A program made the position numbers and the translations under genes. A stretch of 64,000 bases of DNA from Bacteroides sp. 43_108 (GTDB lineage: Bacteria > Bacteroidota > Bacteroidia > Bacteroidales > Bacteroidaceae). Below, one piece after another: positions 18,421 through 27,183 of the stretch (positions are counted from its first letter, which is position 1; each line of letters opens with the position of its first letter). The stretch covers positions 47,530 to 111,529 of the forward strand of contig MNQS01000002.1 in assembly GCA_001915545.1 (NCBI GenBank), given 5' to 3'. Under the pieces are notes generated by a model. It saw only the letters and a list, made by a program, of their open reading frames with translations, was not told where the DNA came from and made no database searches.

Positions 18421-20445
18421 CTATTTCTTCTTGTTGCGCTCACGTTCAGCATTTCTGCTCTTGATGGTCTTTTCCTTATCTGGTTTCTGCTTGGTAATCT
18501 TTCCCGGCTTCTGGTTAATGATAGGTACTGCCGTAGGGTTCCAGCTTTGGGCAACTTCCCACAGTGCTCTCAACTTGATGGCACCCGGATAGTAGAACAC
18601 CTCCTCAGGCTGAACACGCTTGTCGAATTCGCCTGTATCCCATATTCCATTCGAATTGCGGTCGTAATACAGCCTCAGATAGTATGTACCAGGAGTTATG
18701 AAATAGAAATCGGCCTTTCCTCCTTTGCTCTTGACGGTTTTGACAACTCTGTCGGAACCGTCCATAAGCTGCACGATTGCAGATGTGTCGGCATTTACAA
18801 GATTCACAAACAAAGTTGCATATTCGTCAAGCGACTTGACCTTTATGTTCTTTTTGATTCCTGCACTGCGCTTTCCGTAGATGCTGACGAAGGCACCGGT
18901 ATCGACCACCAACTGATACTCCGTATCCAGCTGCCACTCGGCATAGAATCTATATTTACGCAGCTGTCCTGGCAATTGTCTGAGTATGAAAGGCTGCGGA
19001 ACAAGGACGGTATCCTGCTTCTGATAGAAATGCACCATATCCATGTGAAGAGTATCTATAGGCTCTGCTGGAGTCAGGTCTATATTTCGGTCAGGATCCA
19101 GTGAACTTGATGCAGAAACTTTCATATCAAGGAACTTCTCCGGCATTGGCGGCACGACAAATTCTTCATCTTGTGGAAGACTATAAAGACTATCCAAAGA
19201 TTTCTGGTCGCCGTTCTCTTTAAAACGCTTTTCAAGTTCACGACGCTCACGTTTCTTGATTTTCTGAGCGTTTTTAAACTTTGCCTCGGAATCCTTTACC
19301 CACTGCTCATATTCCTGCTGATATTCCTTGGCCAGTCGGCTTTTGGTTATTTTCGAGGCCATCTCGAAAGAGTCCGACGTCTCCACCAACTGTCCCAATG
19401 TATCTGTAGCCATGAAAGAGGCTATAAGATTCAATGTATCCAGATTATATACGAGAGAATCGCGTATCCAATATGTAACAGTATCATTTCCAGCAGAATG
19501 TTCTATCTCAAAAAGGTTCTTCTCATCGAAATTAAGTCCTTTGATGACCGGAAGCTTATCGCTCGGCGAGGTGAAATAGAAAGACACTGTTTGCAGATTT
19601 GGACGCTCAGCTTTCAAAAGATACCTGTCGGTAATCTTTTCCTGAAAAGCAAGCAGATGTATATCGTCTGGATAAAAATGAGTATAATTTACGGTTATGA
19701 TGGAATCATAATGTATGCTGTCGTGCCATATTGTATCGTATCTGACATCAGGAGAACAAGATGTGGAAATAATACGGTCTGTATAAGCCAGCATCTCACT
19801 CTTCTGATCATACATGTAATTCTGATTCTGGTCGTTAAGCGCATATACTCTGTACTTGCGATTAGGATTTATGCCTTTTATGACAAAATGGCCTCGGCTG
19901 TCCGTACGGGAAAGTCTCTCGAACGGCTTAGTCTTAAACACGCTGTCATCCATTTCAGAGTAGATACCGACCAGCATTCCCTTTATAGGTTCAAGATTGG
20001 ATGCATCAAGAACATTACCGGATATCTGGAACGTATCTATTGTTTCACCGGTTGAAAAGGAGAAAGCATAGTCACCCAACGGATTGCCCTCGTTGTTGTC
20101 TTCTATAGCATCTGAAAAATCAATGGTATAAGTCGTGCTGTCGCGCAACGTGTCGAGAATGTTGATTGTTATCTTCTTTCCGGAAGTCAAAATCTCAGGT
20201 TGCTCCTTCTGTGGAGGTGAAATTACGACTTTCTCGTTTGCGCTCTCGATTTTTATGTTCTCATTGAAAGTAAGCACTATTCTCTTTGGAGTGACATTTG
20301 TAGCTCTGTCTGCAGGTGACGTTCCGACAAGTACAGGAGGTGTCTCGTCGTACGGTCCTCCATCTGGTGATCCCATGTTGGCACAAGCAGCAACGACGAT
20401 AACCGTCATCAAAATGAATAATACTTTATAGAGATTTCTGTTCAT
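18421..20445 (-). CDS. Ig-like (SbsA-type) domain lipoprotein
   Basis: 674 residues, lipoprotein signal MNRNLYKVLFILMTVIVVAAC with lipidated Cys21. The mature protein begins with a short GSPDGGPYDETPP linker and one bacterial Ig-like domain (about 35-135: VLVGTSPADRATNVTPKRI, TFNENIKI). A carboxypeptidase-regulatory/CnaB-like beta sandwich follows (SGNVLDASNLEPIKGMLVGIY, about 145-225), then a long Bacteroidetes-specific region with a coiled-coil stretch at about 380-415 (many K/R/E). A C-terminal NSNGIWDTGEFD motif occurs near 620. This architecture is common in Bacteroidetes; the function is not established. Probably outer-membrane anchored. Confidence 0.88.
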   Translation of the reverse strand: MNRNLYKVLFILMTVIVVAACANMGSPDGGPYDETPPVLVGTSPADRATNVTPKRIVLTFNENIKIESANEKVVISPPQKEQPEILTSGKKITINILDTLRDSTTYTIDFSDAIEDNNEGNPLGDYAFSFSTGETIDTFQISGNVLDASNLEPIKGMLVGIYSEMDDSVFKTKPFERLSRTDSRGHFVIKGINPNRKYRVYALNDQNQNYMYDQKSEMLAYTDRIISTSCSPDVRYDTIWHDSIHYDSIITVNYTHFYPDDIHLLAFQEKITDRYLLKAERPNLQTVSFYFTSPSDKLPVIKGLNFDEKNLFEIEHSAGNDTVTYWIRDSLVYNLDTLNLIASFMATDTLGQLVETSDSFEMASKITKSRLAKEYQQEYEQWVKDSEAKFKNAQKIKKRERRELEKRFKENGDQKSLDSLYSLPQDEEFVVPPMPEKFLDMKVSASSSLDPDRNIDLTPAEPIDTLHMDMVHFYQKQDTVLVPQPFILRQLPGQLRKYRFYAEWQLDTEYQLVVDTGAFVSIYGKRSAGIKKNIKVKSLDEYATLFVNLVNADTSAIVQLMDGSDRVVKTVKSKGGKADFYFITPGTYYLRLYYDRNSNGIWDTGEFDKRVQPEEVFYYPGAIKLRALWEVAQSWNPTAVPIINQKPGKITKQKPDKEKTIKSRNAERERNKKK

Positions 20446-20488
20446 ATAAAGAAATAGGGAAATTGCTTTATATATTACAAATCAGCCA

Positions 20489-20530
20489 CAAGCACCCGGA
20501 AAAGCGCAATTATGCTTTTCCGAATGCTTG
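20489..20530 (-). terminator. hairpin after the GH3-family gene
   Basis: CAAGCA-CC-CGGAAAAGC pairs with GCTTTTCCG-AA-TGCTTG around an 8-nt loop. It follows the stop at 20536 by six bases on the minus strand, but no T-run follows, so it may be a stability hairpin. Confidence 0.5.
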
Positions 20531-20535
20531 AGTGA

Positions 20536-22053
20536 TTATATTTCGTTGTTGAGTTGTATGAGTTCGTCCATATATGTCCTGCTGTTGCTCAAACGCGGAA
20601 TCTTATGCTGTCCGCCAAGTTTTCCCTTGCGCTTAAGCCATTCATCGAACAGGCCATTGTTTGCTTCAATAATTTCAAGAGGCTGAAGAGTGATGTTCTT
20701 ACTTCTCTTCGCTTCATAGTCTGAATTTATTCCCTGGAGAGATCTGTCGAGTATAACTGCAAATTCTTCTACAGAAGCCGGACGTTTAGCAAATTCTATC
20801 ATCCACTGATGTCTGCACTTGGCATTGGCATCCATGAATATAGGAGCAGCTGTATAGTCCTTGACCTGAGCTCCAGTTGCAAGACATGCCTGAGCAAGAC
20901 CTTTCTCGGCATTATCAACGATAAGTTCTTCTCCGAAAGCATTGATGAAATGCTTTGTTCGACCAGTAATTACAAATTTATACGGATTCTTTTGAGTGAA
21001 ACGAACTGTATCGCCGATCATGTAACGCCACAAACCGCATGTAGTGCTTATAATCATCGCGTAATTCACTCCTGGTTCGACATCTACCAACGGAATTACC
21101 CTTGGATTCGGTTTGTCGAAGTCTTCCATAGGCATGAACTCGTAGAAAACACCATAATCGACCATCAACGACATTGCCGGATCAGACAAGTCTGTCTGTA
21201 TTCCGAAGAATCCTTCACTTGCGTTATATGTCTCCATATAGTGCATATTAGGATTCTTGATGATGTTCTTATACTGTTCTCTATAAGGTGTAAAGGCAAC
21301 ACCTCCATGGAAGAAAACTTCGAGATTAGGCCATATTGTATCCAAAGTATCCTTACCGCTAAGTTCCAGTATGCGATTGAGCACAGACAACATCCATGAA
21401 GGGACACCGCTTATGTTGGTGACATTCATGTTCATAGTAGCACGTGCAATCTTATCGCGCTTCTCTTCGAAATCGCTTAAAAGGGCTATACTCTTATCTG
21501 GAACACGTGTCTTATTGACAATGCTAGGCACATTCTCAATAAGGATAGCACTCAGGTCACCCACAAGGCTCTTTGGCGTATTGAGATTAGGAGAATGACT
21601 ACCACCAAGAATAAGACTTTTTCCGCTGAACAAAGAACTTTTAGGATTTATGTTCAGATAACTGGCAACGCAGTCGGTACCACCACGATAGTGGGTATCC
21701 TTCAAACCATCGCTGCTGACCGGAATGAACTTACTCTTGTCATTGGTTGTGCCCGATGATTTTGCGAACCAGCTTACTTTTCCTCGCCACAAAACATCAG
21801 ACTCGCCTTCACGCATTCTCTGGATATAACCTTTAAGTTCTTCATAGGTCTGTACACCTACATTCGATACGAACTGTTCGTAAGACGAAATACTGCTGTA
21901 GTTGTGCAGTTTTCCCCACTCAGTCGTTTTAGCAGCATCTATCAGATGTCGCAGTACCTTACTCTGAAGTTCTTCTGTTCTATCAGCATAACGCTCTATC
22001 GCCTTTTGGCGCGAAGAAAAATAAACCTTGTTGAGTATTCCTGTTACGTTCAT
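20536..22053 (-). CDS. GH3 auxin-responsive-promoter family protein (acyl-adenylate type)
   Basis: 505 residues from ATG 22051-22053 (MNVTGILNKVYFSSRQ). The frame runs 21 codons further upstream but carries no family similarity there. It belongs to the GH3 branch of the ANL adenylating superfamily: phosphate-binding loop AKSSGTTNDKSKFIPVS (about 95-111), a YNASEGFFGIQ motif (about 275-285) and a GLWRYMIGDTVRF motif (about 345-357). Plant GH3 proteins conjugate amino acids to auxin or jasmonate; bacterial members are widespread in Bacteroidetes and their substrate is unknown, so any activity here is inference. It is a monocistronic minus-strand gene next to rnc. Confidence 0.9.
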   Translation of the reverse strand: MNVTGILNKVYFSSRQKAIERYADRTEELQSKVLRHLIDAAKTTEWGKLHNYSSISSYEQFVSNVGVQTYEELKGYIQRMREGESDVLWRGKVSWFAKSSGTTNDKSKFIPVSSDGLKDTHYRGGTDCVASYLNINPKSSLFSGKSLILGGSHSPNLNTPKSLVGDLSAILIENVPSIVNKTRVPDKSIALLSDFEEKRDKIARATMNMNVTNISGVPSWMLSVLNRILELSGKDTLDTIWPNLEVFFHGGVAFTPYREQYKNIIKNPNMHYMETYNASEGFFGIQTDLSDPAMSLMVDYGVFYEFMPMEDFDKPNPRVIPLVDVEPGVNYAMIISTTCGLWRYMIGDTVRFTQKNPYKFVITGRTKHFINAFGEELIVDNAEKGLAQACLATGAQVKDYTAAPIFMDANAKCRHQWMIEFAKRPASVEEFAVILDRSLQGINSDYEAKRSKNITLQPLEIIEANNGLFDEWLKRKGKLGGQHKIPRLSNSRTYMDELIQLNNEI

Positions 22054-22072
22054 TTCTAAATGTTTTATGGCA

Positions 22073-22080
22073 CAAAAATA
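22073..22080 (-). promoter_or_regulatory. -7 box (TATTTTTG) for the GH3-family gene
   Basis: TAnnTTTG match on the minus strand 20 bp from the ATG at 22053, which supports the shorter start. Confidence 0.5.
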
Positions 22081-22218
22081 TATTAAAAACTTGACATGAC
22101 CTACAGTACCGCCCAAAAAGAGCCTTCAAGCCAGATTGTACCTAACATTATAATACGACATTGCACAAATTAGAAATATATGTACATATAATTCTGTCAT
22201 ACAACGATAAAAGAATCA

Positions 22219-23022
22219 TTATGTTTCAGGCACAACCTTTTCTGAGTTCTTCTTAATAATAGCTGAATATAAGTCCTTATCAACATTTAGCTTCTCCAAT
22301 GCACTTTTAGAAGCATTTTGCTGACTTTCTTTCTTCGTATACCCCTCTCCATATCCACATCGGAAACCCTCAATATATAGTTCAGAGACAAAAACGGTCG
22401 TATTGCTTCCATCTTCGCACTTCTCACATACAACATCATAGGAATAATCCAAATGTCGCTTCTGACACCACTCTATAAGACGGCTTTTAAAATTATTCTC
22501 CAACGAAGCTACTTCATCAATGTCAAGATAATCGGCAAACACGCGATTACGGATAAAGCGAACGCAATAGCTGTAACCGCGATCCAAATATATAGCACCG
22601 ACCAGCGCTTCAAAAGCATTACCGCACATGTAACTATTATGCGCAGTTGAACTAACGCCATAGTGTTCCACCATCTCAGACAATCCAATATCGGAAGCAA
22701 GACGGTTCAGAGTCTCACGCTTCACCAGACGACTGCGCAGAACTGTCAAAAAACCTTCATGCTTATTTGAAAAATGTTCATACAGAATGTCTGCAACAAC
22801 AGCCCCCAAAACGGCATCTCCAAGATATTCTAGCCTCTCATTATTAGCAGTTGCACCAAAGCTGGAGTTCTTCAAATGAAACATACAAGATTTATGTCTC
22901 AGTGCAAGCTTATAGAGCTCTATACGTCTTGGATAAAACCCCAAAATAGAATAAAAGCGTAAAAAAGGCTCCTTATCACGCAGGAAAAGGAGCCTTAAAC
23001 TATCTATTAGATTTCGAAACAC
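22219..23022 (-). CDS. rnc: ribonuclease III
   Basis: Double-strand-specific endonuclease for rRNA and mRNA processing. 267 residues. The RNase III signature NERLEYLGDAVL is at 61-72. The second acidic motif GNAFEALVGAIYLDRG starts near 133. A dsRNA-binding domain occupies about 178-245 with GYGEGYTKKESQQNAS. The start is a GTG (complement of 23020-23022) beginning V-F-R-N-L, fitting Bacteroidetes homologues; no ATG is available before residue 47. It lies 3 bp after fabF, giving the conserved acpP-fabF-rnc order. Confidence 0.96.
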   Translation of the reverse strand: MFRNLIDSLRLLFLRDKEPFLRFYSILGFYPRRIELYKLALRHKSCMFHLKNSSFGATANNERLEYLGDAVLGAVVADILYEHFSNKHEGFLTVLRSRLVKRETLNRLASDIGLSEMVEHYGVSSTAHNSYMCGNAFEALVGAIYLDRGYSYCVRFIRNRVFADYLDIDEVASLENNFKSRLIEWCQKRHLDYSYDVVCEKCEDGSNTTVFVSELYIEGFRCGYGEGYTKKESQQNASKSALEKLNVDKDLYSAIIKKNSEKVVPET

Positions 23023-23025
23023 AGA

Positions 23026-24288
23026 TTATTTGTATTTCTTGAATATTACACATGCATTATGACCACCAAAACCGAATGTGTTGCTGAGAGCAGCACGTAC
23101 AGTTCTCTCCTGAGCCACATTGAATGTGAAATTCATATTGTAATCTATTTCTTCATCTTTATCTTCCGGATCGTGATTGATTGTAGGAGGAACAATATCA
23201 TCTCTTACAGACAAAACACTTATCATTGCTTCAACAGCACCAGCTGCACCGAGCAGATGTCCGGTCATAGATTTAGTTGAACTGATATTCAACTTATAAG
23301 CGCTTTCACCGAATACTTCCTTAATAGCCTTAGCCTCAGAAATATCACCTACGTGTGTAGATGTACCATGAACATTGATATAATCAATATCATCAGGTGT
23401 CATTCCTGCGTCCTCAAGTGCACGCTTCATAACAAGCTTAGCGCCCAATCCATCAGGATGAGATGCTGTGATATGATATGCATCAGCAGACATACCTGCA
23501 CCTGCCATCTCAGCATAGATCTTGGCACCACGTGCCTTCGCATGCTCCAGCTCTTCAAGAATAAGGATTCCTGCGCCTTCACCCATAACGAATCCATCAC
23601 GGCTTGCGCTGAATGGACGAGAAGCACGAGTCGGGTCGTCATTACGTGTAGACAATGCCTTCATAGCATTGAAGCCACCAACTCCTGCAGGCCATATAGC
23701 TGCTTCTGCTCCACCAGTTATGATCGCACTTGCCTTGCCCAAGCGGATAAGGTTAAATGCATCTGCCAAAGCATTTGATGAAGAAGCACAAGCTGAAGTT
23801 GTTGTGTAGTTCGGACCATGGAAACCGTATTCAATAGAAATGTGTCCGGCTGCGATATCGGCAATCATCTTTGGAATGAAGAACGGATTATACTTAGGGC
23901 CAAGCTGAGGTCCATTTACAGCATAATTTCCAGCTTCTTCCTCGAATGTATGAATTCCACCGATTCCAACACCAAGTACAACTCCGATATTGTCCTTATC
24001 AACTGTTTCGAGATCAATTCCGGAGTCTTCGAGCGCCATCTTTGCTGCAGCAACTGCATATTCTGTGTAGAGGTCCATCTTACGAGCCTCCTTACGGTCA
24101 ATGTACTTGCTTTCAACAAATCCTTTGACCTCGCATGCAAACTGGGTCTTGAACTGTGACGCATCGAAATGAGTAATAGGAGCAGCACCACTAACACCTT
24201 TCTTGAGATTTTCCCAAGACTCTTCAGCAGTAAGGCCAAGAGGTGTAATGGCACCAATACCTGTTACAACAACTCTCTTTAATTCCAT
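23026..24288 (-). CDS. fabF: beta-ketoacyl-ACP synthase II
   Basis: Elongating condensing enzyme of type II fatty-acid synthesis, joining acyl chains to malonyl-ACP. 420 residues. Nucleophile Cys167 lies in TTSACASSSN, and the two catalytic histidines in NVHGTSTHVGD (about 305) and SMTGHLLGAAG (about 345). The C-terminal NTFGFGGHNACVIF motif closes the active site. It is 23 bp after acpP and 3 bp before rnc. Confidence 0.97.
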   Translation of the reverse strand: MELKRVVVTGIGAITPLGLTAEESWENLKKGVSGAAPITHFDASQFKTQFACEVKGFVESKYIDRKEARKMDLYTEYAVAAAKMALEDSGIDLETVDKDNIGVVLGVGIGGIHTFEEEAGNYAVNGPQLGPKYNPFFIPKMIADIAAGHISIEYGFHGPNYTTTSACASSSNALADAFNLIRLGKASAIITGGAEAAIWPAGVGGFNAMKALSTRNDDPTRASRPFSASRDGFVMGEGAGILILEELEHAKARGAKIYAEMAGAGMSADAYHITASHPDGLGAKLVMKRALEDAGMTPDDIDYINVHGTSTHVGDISEAKAIKEVFGESAYKLNISSTKSMTGHLLGAAGAVEAMISVLSVRDDIVPPTINHDPEDKDEEIDYNMNFTFNVAQERTVRAALSNTFGFGGHNACVIFKKYK

Positions 24289-24311
24289 AAATTATATATA
24301 ATTGGAATTGA

Positions 24312-24548
24312 TTATTTAGCGTTCTTCTCGATATAATCGATAGCATCGCCTACTGTAGAAATCTTCTCTGCCTGGTCATCTGGAATGTTGATGCCGAAAG
24401 CCTTCTCAAACTCCATGATAAGTTCTACAGTGTCCAATGAATCTGCACCGAGGTCGTTTGTGAAGCTAGCTTCTGGCTTTACTTCTGCTTCATCAACACC
24501 AAGTTTATCAACGATAATAGCTTTTACTCTTGATTCAATTTCTGACAT
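24312..24548 (-). CDS. acpP: acyl carrier protein
   Basis: Carries growing acyl chains on a 4'-phosphopantetheine attached to Ser37 in [12 protein letters not shown] chose ATG 24546-24548 ([13 protein letters not shown]), giving the standard 78 residues. The open frame extends 39 codons upstream through promoter sequence and is not coding. The protein is strongly acidic with four predicted helices. It is first in the acpP-fabF-rnc operon. Confidence 0.97.
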   Translation of the reverse strand: MSEIESRVKAIIVDKLGVDEAEVKPEASFTNDLGADSLDTVELIMEFEKAFGINIPDDQAEKISTVGDAIDYIEKNAK

Positions 24549-24610
24549 AACTCTAAATTTTAAAATGTTATTAAAAATGATTAGTTTATTCTTATCTCCG
24601 TGCAAAGGAA

Positions 24611-24638
24611 CAAAATTATCCTTAGTTGTGCAAAAATA
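24611..24638 (-). promoter_or_regulatory. candidate -7 boxes for the acpP operon
   Basis: Two minus-strand TAnnTTTG matches: TAATTTTG at 24611-24618 and TATTTTTG at 24631-24638. They are 63 and 83 bp from the acpP ATG. Neither has a -33 TTG at the ideal 19-21 bp, so I cannot choose. Confidence 0.45.
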
Positions 24639-24652
24639 AGACAGACAATTTG

Positions 24653-24689
24653 AGCAAAAATGCACACACCACAGGAGTTTTGTGCATTT
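24653..24689 (-). terminator. terminator of typA
   Basis: On the minus strand AAATGCACA (complement of 24681-24689) pairs with TGTGCATTT (complement of 24658-24666), and TTTTTGC follows. It lies about 64 bp beyond the typA stop at 24753 and just upstream of the acpP promoter region. Confidence 0.75.
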
Positions 24690-24752
24690 ATTCCAAGTTT
24701 TAGGGCATAAACAGCTGTCAAAAGACCACCAAAAACTTTTAAGCTCTACTTA

Positions 24753-26561
24753 TCAAGCCTCGTTTTTATTGTTCCTTTTGCGCTCAAGATGATTAAGTAT
24801 AATCTTTCTGATCCTCATGCTCTTCGGTGTAACTTCCACATATTCATCCTCCTTGATGTACTCAAGAGCCTCTTCAAGAGAGAGGATGACAGGAGGTATT
24901 ATTCTTGCTTTATCATCAGTACCAGACGCACGAGTATTGGTAAGCTGCTTTGCCTTAGTAACGTTGACAACAAGATCATTATCATGCACATGTTCACCGA
25001 CAACTTGTCCTGCATATACCTCATCACCAGGAGAAATGAAGAATTTTCCTCTGTCCTGAAGGTGGTCGATGGCATAAGCAAACGCTGTACCGCTTTCAAG
25101 TGCAATCATAGAACCATTTGTACGTCTTGTCATATCACCCTTATATGGCTGATAATTTTTGAAGCGGTGTGCCATGATAGCTTCTCCCTGGCTTGCAGTA
25201 AGTACATTTGTTCTCAGACCGATTATACCTCTAGAAGGGATTTCGAACTCGATATTGACTCTGTCTCCCTGGGCTTCCATGGATACAACTTCACCTTTTC
25301 TGCGTGTAACCATATCGATCATCTTGCTGGAGAAATCCTGTGGTACGCTGATTGTAAGTTCCTCCACCGGCTCACACTTAACACCATTTATCTCCTTATA
25401 TATAACCTGAGGCTGTCCAACCTGAAGTTCATATCCTTCACGGCGCATTGTTTCAATCAAAACTGAAAGATGAAGCACACCGCGTCCGCTGACAATCCAA
25501 CTATCAGTAGAGTTTTCTCTTGGTCTTACCTTCAGTGCAAGATTTTTCTCCAATTCCTTCTGCAGACGGTCATTTATATGACGGCTAGTGCAGAACTTAC
25601 CTTCTTTACCAAAGAATGGAGAATTGTTTATAGTGAAGAGCATGCTCATCGTCGGCTCATCGATACTAATTGTAGGCAACTGCTCAGGCTGTTCGAAATC
25701 GCATATAGTATCACCTATTTCGAAATTCGAAAGACCAATCACTGCACATATATCGCCACTAGAAACCTCTTCTGTAGCTTTATGGCCCATACCTTCAAAA
25801 GTATGCAGTTCCTTAATCTTTGTCTTTTCCATAGAACCATCACGATGAACAATCGTAATGTTCATGCCGCTCTTAAGTGTACCTCTATGAACACGTCCCA
25901 CAGCAATACGTCCTGTATAAGTTGAATAGTCCAATGAAGTTATAAGCATCTGAGGAGTTCCATCCAGGCGTTCAGGAGAAGGAATATGTTCAATGATTGT
26001 ATCGAGCAGATATGTAATATCCTGTGTAGGCTTGCTCCAATCAGGTCCCATCCATCCATTTTTTGCAGAACCGTATACAACAGGGAAGTCCAGCTGTTCT
26101 TCCGTAGCATTAAGACTGCACATCAAATCAAAAACCATTTCGTATACTTCCTCCGGACGACAGTTAGGCTTGTCAACCTTGTTTACAACCACAACAGGCT
26201 TCAAACCAATTTCCAGAGCTTTCTGAAGAACGAAACGAGTCTGCGGCATAGGACCTTCAAAAGCATCAACCAGAAGTATGCAACCGTCAGCCATATTAAG
26301 CACACGCTCCACTTCTCCTCCGAAGTCGCTATGTCCCGGAGTATCAATGATATTTATCTTAGTATCCTTATAACAGATTGAAACGTTCTTTGAAAGGATT
26401 GTTATACCTCTTTCCCTTTCAAGTTCGTTATTGTCCAAAATCAAATCACCAGTCTGTTGGTTGCTGCGGAACAGATTACCTGCCAAAAGCATTTTATCTA
26501 CCAGTGTAGTCTTTCCGTGGTCAACATGCGCAATAATAGCAATGTTTCTAATGTCCTGCAT
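24753..26561 (-). CDS. typA: ribosome-associated translational GTPase TypA/BipA
   Basis: 602 residues. G1 loop AHVDHGKT is at 11-18, the G2 region carries ERERGITI (about 49-56), G3 is [10 protein letters not shown] (about 73), and G4 is NKVD (about 127). Elongation-factor domains II, III and V follow, then the TypA-specific C-terminal domain ([11 protein letters not shown] region near 555). The family binds the ribosome at the EF-G site and assists large-subunit assembly and stress adaptation. It is divergent from rpsO across a 198-bp gap. Confidence 0.96.
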   Translation of the reverse strand: MQDIRNIAIIAHVDHGKTTLVDKMLLAGNLFRSNQQTGDLILDNNELERERGITILSKNVSICYKDTKINIIDTPGHSDFGGEVERVLNMADGCILLVDAFEGPMPQTRFVLQKALEIGLKPVVVVNKVDKPNCRPEEVYEMVFDLMCSLNATEEQLDFPVVYGSAKNGWMGPDWSKPTQDITYLLDTIIEHIPSPERLDGTPQMLITSLDYSTYTGRIAVGRVHRGTLKSGMNITIVHRDGSMEKTKIKELHTFEGMGHKATEEVSSGDICAVIGLSNFEIGDTICDFEQPEQLPTISIDEPTMSMLFTINNSPFFGKEGKFCTSRHINDRLQKELEKNLALKVRPRENSTDSWIVSGRGVLHLSVLIETMRREGYELQVGQPQVIYKEINGVKCEPVEELTISVPQDFSSKMIDMVTRRKGEVVSMEAQGDRVNIEFEIPSRGIIGLRTNVLTASQGEAIMAHRFKNYQPYKGDMTRRTNGSMIALESGTAFAYAIDHLQDRGKFFISPGDEVYAGQVVGEHVHDNDLVVNVTKAKQLTNTRASGTDDKARIIPPVILSLEEALEYIKEDEYVEVTPKSMRIRKIILNHLERKRNNKNEA

Positions 26562-26663
26562 ACACTCTTTACCTTTATTATATTTATAATAATCTCTTCA
26601 TAGCTGACGTTACACATACAGGATTTAAACACTCTGTGGATGGCTGTCGGCTGAAAAGCGATG

Positions 26664-26671
26664 CAAAGTTA
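26664..26671 (-). promoter_or_regulatory. -7 box (TAACTTTG) for typA
   Basis: Minus-strand TAnnTTTG match, 103 bp upstream of the typA ATG and divergent from the rpsO promoter 43 bp away. No convincing -33 element. Confidence 0.45.
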
Positions 26672-26691
26672 GCTTTTTTTCTTATATAAAG

Positions 26692-26721
26692 TTGCGATTA
26701 TCAAAATAATACGTACCTTTG
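26692..26721 (+). promoter_or_regulatory. rpsO promoter
   Basis: TTG at 26692-26694, a 19-bp spacer, and TACCTTTG at 26714-26721. This is one of the best -33/-7 pairs in the window. The predicted start leaves a leader of about 33 nt before ATG 26760. Confidence 0.75.
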
Positions 26722-26759
26722 CACCCGCAATCAAGTTTTACACACAAAATTTTATTTAT

Positions 26760-27029
26760 ATGTACTTAGATTCAGCTAAAAAACAAGAAATCTTTGGCCA
26801 GTACGGAAAGTCTAACACAGATACTGGTTCTTGCGAGAGCCAGATAGCTTTGTTTTCATACCGTATCAGCCGTTTGACCGAGCACATGAAGGTCAATCAT
26901 AAAGATTATAGCACTAACAGAGCACTGGTTAAGCTTGTCGGCAAAAGACGCAGCATGCTCAACTATCTCAAGAAAAAAGACATCGAGCGTTATCGTGCAA
27001 TTGTAAAAGCACTCGGATTGCGTAAATAA
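26760..27029 (+). CDS. rpsO: 30S ribosomal protein S15
   Basis: Primary 16S rRNA-binding protein of the 30S platform. 89 residues, full length, with the family core TGSCESQIALFSYRISRLTEH (in two parts: TGSCESQIA, RISRLTEHMK) and the VGKRRSMLNYLKKKD helix near 62-76. Monocistronic between its own promoter and a strong terminator. Confidence 0.98.
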   Translation: MYLDSAKKQEIFGQYGKSNTDTGSCESQIALFSYRISRLTEHMKVNHKDYSTNRALVKLVGKRRSMLNYLKKKDIERYRAIVKALGLRK

Positions 27030-27059
27030 TCTTTTTTCAAAAAGCTCAAAACAAAAAAT

Positions 27060-27098
27060 CAGGGGATGCACCGCAAGGTTCATCCCCTGTTTTTTTTG
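27060..27098. terminator. bidirectional terminator after rpsO
   Basis: CAGGGGATG (27060-27068) pairs with CATCCCCTG (27081-27089), followed by eight T on the plus strand. On the minus strand the same stem is followed by ATTTTTTGTTTTG, so it can also end transcription of the GH43-like gene. A direct repeat ACCGGCC (27114, 27134) follows without clear hairpin potential. Confidence 0.9.
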
Positions 27099-27183
27099 CG
27101 TCCAAAAGAAAAGACCGGCCGAACAAAAGTCCAACCGGCCACCATTTATTTTCTACATCAGGAACATGATATTCCCTACAAAC

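Noticed and set aside
24549..24665. N-terminal extension of the acyl carrier protein
   Set aside because: The 39 extra codons include two promoter boxes and Cys/Phe-rich sequence absent from any carrier protein.
27114..27140. Repeat ACCGGCC after rpsO as a second terminator
   Set aside because: It is a direct repeat; at best four base pairs (GGCC) form, with no T-run.
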